NCBI GenBank assembly: GCA_023662705.1
Contig: JAMPIM010000004.1
Span: 1 to 64,000, forward strand
Reading direction: 5' to 3'
DNA length: 64,000 bases
Source: Candidatus Gastranaerophilales bacterium
GTDB lineage: Bacteria > Cyanobacteriota > Vampirovibrionia > Gastranaerophilales > Gastranaerophilaceae
This document shows positions 17,069-23,235 of the stretch, piece after piece. The stretch's first letter is position 1. Each line of letters begins with the position of its first letter. The position numbers were made by a program, and so were the translations under genes. The notes beneath the pieces were generated by a model. It saw only the letters and a list, made by a program, of their open reading frames with translations. It was not told the DNA's origin and searched no databases.

Positions 17069-17529
17069 TATACTTCTGCTTTCTTTTCTCTCTCTGCGGT
17101 TTCTTCTTTTGTATATCCGATTGAAGATTTTTCAGGAGTCCATCCTGTTTCTTCTTTAACTTCGTGAATAGGGTCAGCAAGCAGAAGTTCCTGCGCATCA
17201 TTGTATTCTTTCAGGCTTAGAGTGAAATCTTCAACTTTATTCAAATTAGCGATTCCGTCAGAGTCTTCGGATTTAACAATAAGCTCTTTTTCAAGCATTG
17301 AATTTATAAAGCTGCTGAACTTTTCTTCTAAATCAGCAGGAGCACCCTGCATAGATTTTAGAGCTGAAAGAATGGTTTCCGCAGGAGCTCCGCTTATTAA
17401 ATTTTCATAAACAGTTGTAGCAAGTTCGTTCATTCCGTAATAAATACCTGTTTCGGAATTGATTATAATAGCAATGCCGTCTGTTACGTCAGCAAACATT
17501 TTCTCTTCATTTAATACATAATTCGTCAT
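17068..17529 (-). CDS. PqqD-like (RiPP recognition element) protein with extended tail
   Basis: This is a 153-residue protein. The first 95 residues fit the PqqD/RRE fold: a two-stranded start (FADVTDGIAIIINSETGIYYGMNE), then helices with LATTVYENLISGAP and a final helix around FINSMLEKELIV. In PqqD systems such domains bind a precursor peptide and deliver it to a radical SAM enzyme. Here a radical SAM gene is three genes downstream. The remaining 55 residues form an unusual charged tail (about 97-153) rich in Glu and Lys, absent from ordinary PqqD. AAAGGAG precedes the ATG. PqqD next to an HprK-like kinase is also known from exopolysaccharide-type and lasso-peptide loci. No precursor peptide gene was found. 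Confidence 0.75.
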   Translation of the reverse strand: MTNYVLNEEKMFADVTDGIAIIINSETGIYYGMNELATTVYENLISGAPAETILSALKSMQGAPADLEEKFSSFINSMLEKELIVKSEDSDGIANLNKVEDFTLSLKEYNDAQELLLADPIHEVKEETGWTPEKSSIGYTKEETAEREKKAEV

Positions 17530-18646
17530 TCTTAATCTCCTTTTTCATAAAATCTTTTAAATATTCAACATTTTTATAGATGTTTTGGCATAAATTAATT
17601 TTGTAGAACTCAAAATCTTTAACAAAACTTATGAGTTTTTTTACGGTTTTAATATCGTGTCTGTCCTGAGTCTGGATAATCGTTGAGTGAATAAGATGAG
17701 TGATAGCACGCCCTTTTTCTTGAACGGTACATTTTGTTATACTTGGTTCAGGGTCGTTTGTGATTTCAGGAAACATACAGATGTTTATCGGATAACACTT
17801 TCTGAATTGAGAATGGAAATTATCAATATTAATCACATATTTATCTTTGCGTGCGTTATTGGAAACAAACTGTGTTCCTTTAAGCTCATCATATAATTCG
17901 TTATACATTCTGGGAGAAAGTGTAATTATTGAATAAATCGGGTGCGAATAAAGTTTGTCTCCGCCTTTTTCTAGAACCAGATAATCATCTGAAACATATT
18001 CAAATCCTTGCATCATCGCAAGAACAGCAAGAGTTGATTTTCCCCTTTGTCCGCGTGCGCAGAATAATATTCCTTGATTATTCATCCCTACAACGGCTCC
18101 GTGTACAAGATTTGAGGTTTCTGTCTTAACGATTTTGTTAAACATCTGAACAAAAATATGCCCCTCTTTTATAAACTCCTCAGGCTCAAGATTTCGTACT
18201 CCGTAATAGTAAGTGTTTGTATTTGTATCGACAGCGTTAACGAATCCTCTAAACGGGTCAATATCCAAAATAGGATTATGTTTTGAATACTCTTCATCAA
18301 TAATGCTCAATTGATACTCTTTTTTTTGAGAAGCAAGCAGTTCAATTCTTAATCTCAAATTCTCGCGCGGTGTGAAATCAGGACTGATTTTTGCGGGAAG
18401 ATTCTCAAAATCCTCTTCTTTCCAAACGATTATTGTTGCATCGTATTTAGGACTTTCGTCTTTTAAACAATAAGAAAGCTGCTTTTCTACAGGTGCAAAA
18501 AACTCTCCGGAAAGATATATTAAACGAACAACTTTGCAGCCTAAATCAATATATTCAATATCATAGATGCCCTTCGTCTCTAAATATTTATTTACCCCCG
18601 CAAAATAACTTTGCAGTTTCACTTTGTTAGGATTTTTTATCAGCAT
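17507..18646 (-). CDS. HprK-related serine kinase-like protein
   Basis: This is a 379-residue protein. Its second half has a P-loop, ARGQRGKST (residues 197-205), preceded by HGAVVGMNNQGILF and followed by FEYVSDDYLVLEKG, which gives the Walker A, SDD and metal-site order of HPr kinase/phosphorylase. The N-terminal 150 residues do not look like HPr kinase. No HPr Ser46 partner is visible nearby. HprK-related kinases beside PqqD-like proteins are a known pairing (TIGR04352/TIGR04353-type, recalled), and in lasso-peptide clusters they phosphorylate the peptide. Here the target is unknown. GGGAGAG before ATG 18646 is a good ribosome site. It overlaps both neighbours by 20-23 bases. Confidence 0.72.
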   Translation of the reverse strand: MLIKNPNKVKLQSYFAGVNKYLETKGIYDIEYIDLGCKVVRLIYLSGEFFAPVEKQLSYCLKDESPKYDATIIVWKEEDFENLPAKISPDFTPRENLRLRIELLASQKKEYQLSIIDEEYSKHNPILDIDPFRGFVNAVDTNTNTYYYGVRNLEPEEFIKEGHIFVQMFNKIVKTETSNLVHGAVVGMNNQGILFCARGQRGKSTLAVLAMMQGFEYVSDDYLVLEKGGDKLYSHPIYSIITLSPRMYNELYDELKGTQFVSNNARKDKYVINIDNFHSQFRKCYPINICMFPEITNDPEPSITKCTVQEKGRAITHLIHSTIIQTQDRHDIKTVKKLISFVKDFEFYKINLCQNIYKNVEYLKDFMKKEIKNDELCIK

Positions 18647-19811
18647 TTTTCTCTCCCGTTACTATACTTATTAATTTTGGATGGTTCCTAAAACTCTTTA
18701 AAATAATATATTTTGGTTTTAGAATTGCATATTCAAGCCACTTTTCAGGCTGTTTAATTACTTCTTTTAATTTCATTGCACGGCATTTTGTCCTGATGTC
18801 TTCAAGGAAAAATCGCTTGTACATTACGATTTGCGAATACTCGTTTGTTTCTTTCTCAAACGGCATATTTGCCTTAATTTCGTTTGGCAGAATATCAGAG
18901 GAGATTTTATCAATGAATTTTATTGCAAAATTCATCTGTACTTCTGTTTTTGTATTGCGGGCATTCTCTTTTACGATATTCCAGTTGAAATCAGGATTTG
19001 TTTCAAGGAAAAATTTGCAGTCAAAAACAGAATATAAAATTCCTGCCTGACTGGTTTTGTCTCTAAGATTCTTTGCAAGGTTAACAAGCAGAATGAATAC
19101 CATATCTTCTGCTGACGGTACAAGTGATTTAACCCCAAAAACCATTTCATATCGGGCACGTTTAAATAAACCCTCAAGAAAATTTTTCTCAAACCCTGTT
19201 CCCATATAAACGAATTTGTGTAAATCTACCGTTCCTTCTTTGCTTCCTTTCTCGTGGAAATCAATGGAATGAATATCAATTTTTTCGTATTCATAACCTA
19301 ATGCTGAAATAATATCTGCACAGCGCATAAAATCTTTTTCCGGAATAAGGATATCAATATCACTCATAATACGCGGAAGCTCGGGACGCAGGTGTTTCAT
19401 AGCTCCGCCCTTTAAAATAACCGGTTCAATATCGTTCTTGTTTAGAGCTTTACCGATTTTGGTATAGTGCGCTATTGTTTTTAGGTTTCTGAATCTGTAA
19501 AAATTTAATAAACCCTTGAGTCGCGGCTCTTCATAAGATGTGAATTTTAAATTGTGATGACGTTTCAGGATATAGGCAAGCATTAGTGATTTTGAAGCAT
19601 CTTTTACCTCAATATCCCAGTTTTTCAGAAGTTTATCCAAGGCTTCCTGTGTTGGATTTTCTGTAAACGCAAGTTTTAAAAGTTCTTTTTCTTCATCTGC
19701 AAGAATCTCATTGTAAAAATTTTCTATTAAAGCATCTGTAATAGATAAACTTTTATTCAAATAACCGCTCTTATCAATTTCCTCGATTTCTTTATTCCAT
19801 AAAATTGGCAT
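18627..19811 (-). CDS. Nucleotidyltransferase-fold protein (NTP_transf_5 type)
   Basis: This is a 394-residue protein. The centre has VILKGGAMKHLRPELPRIMS and then DIDILIPEKD, which is the GG...DxD active site of the pol-beta nucleotidyltransferase superfamily (PF14907). The rest is mostly helical. Such proteins occur beside HprK-like kinases and PqqD in lasso-peptide and surface-glycan loci. The frame opens at 19835, but GGAGA lies before ATG 19811, which shares a base with the stop of the GT2 gene (TAATG), so the start is set there. A role in transferring a nucleotide or phosphosugar moiety onto the operon's product is plausible and unproven. Confidence 0.75.
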   Translation of the reverse strand: MPILWNKEIEEIDKSGYLNKSLSITDALIENFYNEILADEEKELLKLAFTENPTQEALDKLLKNWDIEVKDASKSLMLAYILKRHHNLKFTSYEEPRLKGLLNFYRFRNLKTIAHYTKIGKALNKNDIEPVILKGGAMKHLRPELPRIMSDIDILIPEKDFMRCADIISALGYEYEKIDIHSIDFHEKGSKEGTVDLHKFVYMGTGFEKNFLEGLFKRARYEMVFGVKSLVPSAEDMVFILLVNLAKNLRDKTSQAGILYSVFDCKFFLETNPDFNWNIVKENARNTKTEVQMNFAIKFIDKISSDILPNEIKANMPFEKETNEYSQIVMYKRFFLEDIRTKCRAMKLKEVIKQPEKWLEYAILKPKYIILKSFRNHPKLISIVTGEKNADKKS

Positions 19812-20665
19812 TAACTCTTCTCCAATAACAAGCACGGTATTATTCCAAAAAGATAATGTTTTTCTGTTTTAAGGCTTTCTTTAGTTTTCCATAGGGTGAA
19901 TCCCAAAAATTTCTTCTCGGATTTTATTGCCCAAAATTCGCAATCTCTAATATTTGCATTATGCTCTTTTAAAAAATCAAGCACCTGTCTTCGTGCAAAA
20001 TCTTTATCGCGGCTATTTTTACTTTTAACAGTAGAATTGGTACGTCTGTAGTAGTAATAATTTACATCCGGAACGGTAACTACTGAATTTGCATAATAGA
20101 CAGCTTTTAGTGTATAGATTTTATCTTCGCAATATACGCCTTCGGGCCAAACAATTTCGTGTTTATTCAAAAATTCTCTGCGATAAATTTTGTTTGTCGG
20201 ACATTCATTTTTTGATTGCTTGCAAACGTCAAATTTGTTTTGGAGGCTTGAATAGATTCCTTCTGTTGTAATATCCAAACGCTTTTTTGTTTTGCCGTTG
20301 CCTATTCTTATATTGGTAGCAAGAGCTATGTCGGAATCGTATTTCTTTGCGGTATTATAAAGCTTTTCAAAATAATTGTTATCAACCCAGTCGTCAGAGT
20401 CTACATAACCGATGTATTCTCCTTTTGCTGCGTTAACCCCTTTGTTGCGCGCAGCACCTTGTTTTAAATTTTGCTGTTCAAGAACTCTTATGTTTGAGTA
20501 TTGTTTTGCATATTCTTTAAGAATTTTGCCCGAGTTATCCGTAGAACCGTCATTAACACAAATAATTTCAATTTCTTTAAGTGTTTGATTAATCAGGCTG
20601 TTAAGACATTTTTCCAGATACTCTTCCGTATTATAAACGGGAACTATAACAGAAACTTTTATCAT
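19811..20665 (-). CDS. Family 2 glycosyltransferase (first gene of the surface operon)
   Basis: This is a 284-residue GT-A enzyme with VSVIVPVYNTEEYLEKCLNS, IICVNDGSTDNSGKI, LKQGAARNKGVNAAKGEYIG and the metal-site block YVDSDDWVDNNYF. The C-terminal part includes CEDKIYTLKAVYYA, the acidic ED/H-rich region typical of GT2 acceptor pockets. It is the first gene of the eight-gene minus-strand run. The 144-bp gap to the divergent thioredoxin gene holds an inverted repeat (20731-20769). The products at 16.2-17.1 and 19.8-20.7 kb resemble each other. There is no signal peptide, so it is probably cytoplasmic or peripheral at the membrane. Confidence 0.88.
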   Translation of the reverse strand: MIKVSVIVPVYNTEEYLEKCLNSLINQTLKEIEIICVNDGSTDNSGKILKEYAKQYSNIRVLEQQNLKQGAARNKGVNAAKGEYIGYVDSDDWVDNNYFEKLYNTAKKYDSDIALATNIRIGNGKTKKRLDITTEGIYSSLQNKFDVCKQSKNECPTNKIYRREFLNKHEIVWPEGVYCEDKIYTLKAVYYANSVVTVPDVNYYYYRRTNSTVKSKNSRDKDFARRQVLDFLKEHNANIRDCEFWAIKSEKKFLGFTLWKTKESLKTEKHYLFGIIPCLLLEKS

Positions 20666-20730
20666 ATATTTACTACCTCATTCAAGTTTTTATCATGAAA
20701 CCCCTCTTGTAGGTATCAGCCATGTGTCTA

Positions 20731-20769
20731 AATAATATTTCGCTTACTTGGGAATAAAAAAATATTATT
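20731..20769. promoter_or_regulatory. Inverted repeat in the divergent intergenic region
   Basis: AATAATATTT (20731-20740) and AAATATTATT (20760-20769) are perfect complements with a 19-base spacer. They lie between the divergent GT2 and thioredoxin genes. This could be a regulator site for both or an AT-rich hairpin. No strong -35/-10 pair is visible. Confidence 0.3.
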
Positions 20770-20809
20770 AAGGGGTATTCTATGATAAGCTATAGAAGGA
20801 GAGTTTATT

Positions 20810-21205
20810 ATGAACAAAAACATTGCAATTATTTTACTTATTTTTTTAGTACCGTTGGGATTTTACTGGGGATTGACCAGAGACAAATCGCTGGCTGTTT
20901 TACCTGGTGTAGCTGCTAACGGAGCTGAGATTATCAAGTTCTCTTCCCCAATGTGTTATGAGTGTCAGGAATTGGAAAAAATCTTTGAAGAAGTTTATCC
21001 TGCCTATGCAAATAAAATTTCTTTAAGAAAAGTTGATGTTACTCAAAAAAATAATGAAACTCAAAAACTTATTAAACAATATGAAGTAAAACTTGTTCCA
21101 ACTTGTGTCTTCAAAAACGAAAATGGTGACACAATAAGAAGAACAGAAGGTTCTATTCAGCCTAAGATTTTAGAAAACTATATGAAGGAACAGATTAATG
21201 GATAA
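20810..21205 (+). CDS. Membrane-anchored thioredoxin-like protein
   Basis: This is a 131-residue protein. Residues 4-23 form a hydrophobic anchor (IAIILLIFLVPLGFYWGL). The thioredoxin domain follows with IIKFSSPMCYECQEL, in which CYEC is the redox CxxC. VPTCVFKNENGDTI is the cis-Pro loop region. The domain is probably exposed on the outer face of the inner membrane, where it would reduce or oxidise envelope proteins. It overlaps the next gene, a CcdA/DsbD-like electron carrier, by 8 bases, a normal partnership in which CcdA passes electrons to the thioredoxin. GGAGAG precedes the ATG. Confidence 0.88.
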   Translation: MNKNIAIILLIFLVPLGFYWGLTRDKSLAVLPGVAANGAEIIKFSSPMCYECQELEKIFEEVYPAYANKISLRKVDVTQKNNETQKLIKQYEVKLVPTCVFKNENGDTIRRTEGSIQPKILENYMKEQING

Positions 21206-21893
21206 TCTTTTACAATCATTTTCAGGAGGAGCATGGTACTTGATGCTTATCGCGTCTTTTGTTGGCGGGGTATTAGCTTCTATTTCTCCATGCTCGCTTG
21301 CAATGCTTCCTTTAATTATCGGATATGTGGGCGGGTATTCTAAAGAAACACCGCTTAGAACATTCTTGCAGTTATGCTGTTTTATTTTGGGAACTGCGAT
21401 TGTATTTACTTTAATAGGGATTGCTTGTGCTTTGACCGGTTCGGTGTTTGCGTCGGCAATGGGCGGATATTTTACCGTGCTTGTTGCATCTTTATTAATG
21501 GTAATGGGTTTGAAATTATTGGGTATTCTTGATTTTGAAACTCCAACTATTATTAAGGCAATGCCGCAGAATACAACAAATTCGATATTTGTTTATCCTG
21601 TTTTGTTAGGTATAACCTTTGCTCTTGCAGGAACTCCGTGTTCAACTCCGATTTTAGCGGGAATCATGGCTTTTGCAGCAATGGGTAAAAATATTGCTCT
21701 TGCAATTGTTATGTTGTTTCTGTTTGCTTTAGGTCAGGGTGTAATACTTATCTTGGCAGGGTTGTTTACTTCAAGTTTAAAGAACATGAAATCTCTTGCT
21801 GCTTTCACCGAAGGACTGCTGAAAGTAAGCGGCGGGTTATTGGTTCTTGTTTCAATTTTCTTGTATTGGAAAACCTTTGCACCGTTAGTCTAA
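21198..21893 (+). CDS. CcdA/DsbD-type thiol-disulfide electron carrier
   Basis: This is a 231-residue integral membrane protein with about six hydrophobic segments. The two conserved motifs of the CcdA family are present: SISPCSLAMLPLIIGYVGG near residue 30 and LAGTPCSTPILAGI near residue 140. Each supplies one of the redox cysteines that move electrons across the membrane. The family is normally 220-240 residues, as here. With the adjacent thioredoxin it forms a reductant supply for cytochrome or envelope-protein cysteines. Its last bases overlap the stop of the convergent C_GCAxxG_C_C gene. Confidence 0.88.
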   Translation: MDNLLQSFSGGAWYLMLIASFVGGVLASISPCSLAMLPLIIGYVGGYSKETPLRTFLQLCCFILGTAIVFTLIGIACALTGSVFASAMGGYFTVLVASLLMVMGLKLLGILDFETPTIIKAMPQNTTNSIFVYPVLLGITFALAGTPCSTPILAGIMAFAAMGKNIALAIVMLFLFALGQGVILILAGLFTSSLKNMKSLAAFTEGLLKVSGGLLVLVSIFLYWKTFAPLV

Positions 21894-22331
21894 AATTTCT
21901 TGTTCCAGAATTTCGGCAGCGGTTCTGATAAAAAATTCACAAGGACGTTCTTGATAATACTGCTCGGTACGCTTGGATGGAAGCGGAGAATCTGCACCAT
22001 CTTCTAATCCAAGAAGTTCTCTGCAAATGATTGTTTCATGTTTTGCTTTGAATTTTTCTGCAAGAGATTGTATGCGGGCGTAATGCTCACCCTTGATTTC
22101 ATCATTATCTGGTTCTATATAGCCATATTTGAGTCCTGCAATCGCAAACATGGCAGAAATCGCACCGCAAACTTCACGAAGTCTGCCCATGCCTCCACCG
22201 AAGGATGATGATAGTTTAAGCGCCGTATTTTTATCAAAACCAAAATCTTCCGCGAATGCAAGAAAGACAGATTGAGCACAGTTGTATCCTGTTTTGAAGT
22301 TGTTAACGGCTTTGTCTGAATAAATACCCAT
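21885..22331 (-). CDS. C_GCAxxG_C_C family redox-active protein
   Basis: This is a 148-residue protein. The N-terminus has NFKTGYNCAQSVFLAFAE, then SSFGGGMGRLREVCGAISA, and later IICRELLGL and RPCEFF. That gives cysteines in the order of the C_GCAxxG_C_C family (PF09719), small proteins predicted to be redox-active or metal-binding. The family function is not established. It is convergent with the CcdA-like gene (9-bp overlap), so a shared role in thiol redox is suggested by position only. The ATG at 22331 lies 32 bases from the divergent metal-binding gene. Confidence 0.8.
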   Translation of the reverse strand: MGIYSDKAVNNFKTGYNCAQSVFLAFAEDFGFDKNTALKLSSSFGGGMGRLREVCGAISAMFAIAGLKYGYIEPDNDEIKGEHYARIQSLAEKFKAKHETIICRELLGLEDGADSPLPSKRTEQYYQERPCEFFIRTAAEILEQEILD

Positions 22332-22363
22332 AATAATATTTTAACTTAAAAAGGAGAAAATTT

Positions 22364-22675
22364 ATGTCTAATGAAAATTACAATGTAGAAGTAAGCGAAC
22401 ACAAGTGTTTTTGTCAGTCAAAATGGTTCAAGAAACTGTTAATGACAACTCTTGGAAGTTTTTTAGGTGTGTTTTTGGCTCTAAGTTTATTTGCAGCCCT
22501 TCATAAACCTCCAATGCCGGCAGGTTGTCCTTGCGGTTGCGGATGCCCTATGATGCGTCAGGCAATGCATCACCATCATCATTTTGATAGAGGCATGAGA
22601 GGAGATTTTCATAAGAAAATGATGAAAGAAGCTTATGATAGAAAAGCTCCCGTAAGAGTAGAAATAGATGAATAA
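22364..22675 (+). CDS. Small membrane protein with Cys/His-rich metal-binding-like segment
   Basis: This is a 103-residue protein. Residues 25-45 form one hydrophobic helix (LLMTTLGSFLGVFLALSLFA). After it come GCPCGCGCPMM and HHHHHFDRG, which put four cysteines and five histidines together outside the cytoplasm, a plausible metal site (copper, nickel or zinc). The N-terminus has a further CFC. I recognise no family. The gene lies between the C_GCAxxG_C_C protein and tRNA-Met and ends in a terminator. AAGGAG before the ATG supports the start. Confidence 0.7.
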   Translation: MSNENYNVEVSEHKCFCQSKWFKKLLMTTLGSFLGVFLALSLFAALHKPPMPAGCPCGCGCPMMRQAMHHHHHFDRGMRGDFHKKMMKEAYDRKAPVRVEIDE

Positions 22676-22680
22676 TAGAA

Positions 22681-22715
22681 AAAGACGCTAATTAAAAATT
22701 AGCGTCTTTACTTTT
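22681..22715 (+). terminator. Rho-independent terminator
   Basis: AAAGACGCTAATT (22681-22693) pairs with AATTAGCGTCTTT (22697-22709), 13 bp with a 3-base loop, followed by a short T run. It ends the metal-binding-like gene and separates it from tRNA-Met. Confidence 0.88.
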
Positions 22716-22767
22716 AAAAATGTTTATGCGAGAATAGGTCTTGTGAAAATTTAATACACAAAATTAT

Positions 22768-22841
22768 GGCAAGGTAGCTCAGCTGGCTAGAGCGTTCGGC
22801 TCATACCCGAGAGGTCGAGAGTTCGAGTCTCTCCCTTGCTA
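22768..22841 (+). tRNA. tRNA-Met (CAT), elongator type
   Basis: The 74-nt cloverleaf starts GGCAAGG and ends CCTTGCTA. It has D-loop AGCTGG, anticodon loop CTCATAC with anticodon CAT, and T-arm GTTCGAGTC. The first acceptor pair is G-U. The anticodon stem lacks the three G-C pairs of initiator tRNA and the acceptor starts with a base pair, so it is elongator Met, although tRNA-Ile with a modified CAT anticodon cannot be excluded. No CCA is encoded. The start of a 41-bp repeat lies 17 bp downstream. Confidence 0.92.
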
Positions 22842-22852
22842 TTTTTTTTGTT

Positions 22853-22905
22853 TTTATATTCCTAAAGAATTTTCCGCATCAATAATGTCGCGTTCTTTAT
22901 AATGT
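22853..22905 (-). pseudogene. 3'-end remnant of the 58.4-kb gene
   Basis: Read on the minus strand this stretch codes ...KERDIIDAENSLGI followed by a stop. The last 12 residues, and the ending SLGI-stop, are identical to those of the intact gene at 58368-58706 (KECDIIDAENSLGI). No upstream half of the gene is present here. It is the expected leftover when an element integrates into the 3' end of a gene, or the remains of a truncated paralogue. Confidence 0.6.
22858..22898 (+). repeat. 41-bp direct repeat, left copy (possible attL)
   Basis: The segment matches 58372-58412 in the same orientation at 40 of 41 positions (G at 22892, A at 58406). The two copies are 35,514 bp apart. The left copy lies 17 bp after tRNA-Met, and the right copy is the 3' end of an intact gene. 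Confidence 0.65.
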
Positions 22906-23000
22906 ATTTGAGACTTTTGGATGACGGTTTATATGCCACAGACGCCGACACCATCGCCCATTGAGGCGATTTTTAGTGTTGAGATTTACTGGTCTTTTCT

Positions 23001-23040
23001 TGCACTTTTGTCTCAATTTTTGCACTAATTTGCACCGAAT
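23001..23040 (+). repeat. TGCAC repeats at 10-bp period
   Basis: TGCAC begins at 23001, 23021 and 23031, with a degenerate TCTCA copy at 23011, so four units at 10-bp spacing. They lie in the 330-bp non-coding stretch before the transposase gene, in opposite orientation to the GTGCAA units at 23098. This gives an inverted arrangement typical of transposase or repressor sites. Confidence 0.5.
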
Positions 23041-23097
23041 TTTAACAATTTTTGTTTCAAATAGCCCAAACACCCCGCCACTTCAACCTTTCCCCGA

Positions 23098-23124
23098 GTG
23101 CAAAACAGTGCAATAAAGTGCAAA
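23098..23124 (+). repeat. GTGCAA repeats at 10-bp period
   Basis: GTGCAA begins at 23098, 23108 and 23118. The array is the mirror image of the TGCAC array and sits 25 bp before the conserved promoter block. The rest of the 22.9-23.2 kb stretch holds no gene I can support. Confidence 0.5.
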
Positions 23125-23148
23125 AATAATTTATCTCACAAATTAAGA

Positions 23149-23192
23149 TGTGTCGAAATGTCTCTGAGATTGAGACTTAGGACTTGATATTT
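23149..23192 (+). promoter_or_regulatory. Promoter block shared with the 30.5-kb gene
   Basis: The order TGTGTCG, AATG, TGAGAC, TTGAT, TTT recurs on the minus strand at 30529-30487 with nearly the same spacing and nearly the same distance to the ATG (43 versus 45 bp). GTCTC (23160-23164) and GAGAC (23172-23176) form an inverted repeat inside it. It is probably a repressor/operator and promoter for the transposase gene. Confidence 0.5.
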
Positions 23193-23235
23193 TCCTCAAC
23201 AAGAGCGATTAATGGGTGTGTAAGGATTTTTAGAT

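Noticed and set aside
13630..20665. Lasso-peptide biosynthesis cluster
   Set aside because: PqqD-like, kinase and nucleotidyltransferase genes recall paeninodin-type clusters, but there is no asparagine-synthetase-like cyclase, no leader peptidase and no precursor gene.
22768..22841. Initiator tRNA
   Set aside because: The anticodon stem lacks the three consecutive G-C pairs and the first acceptor position is paired.
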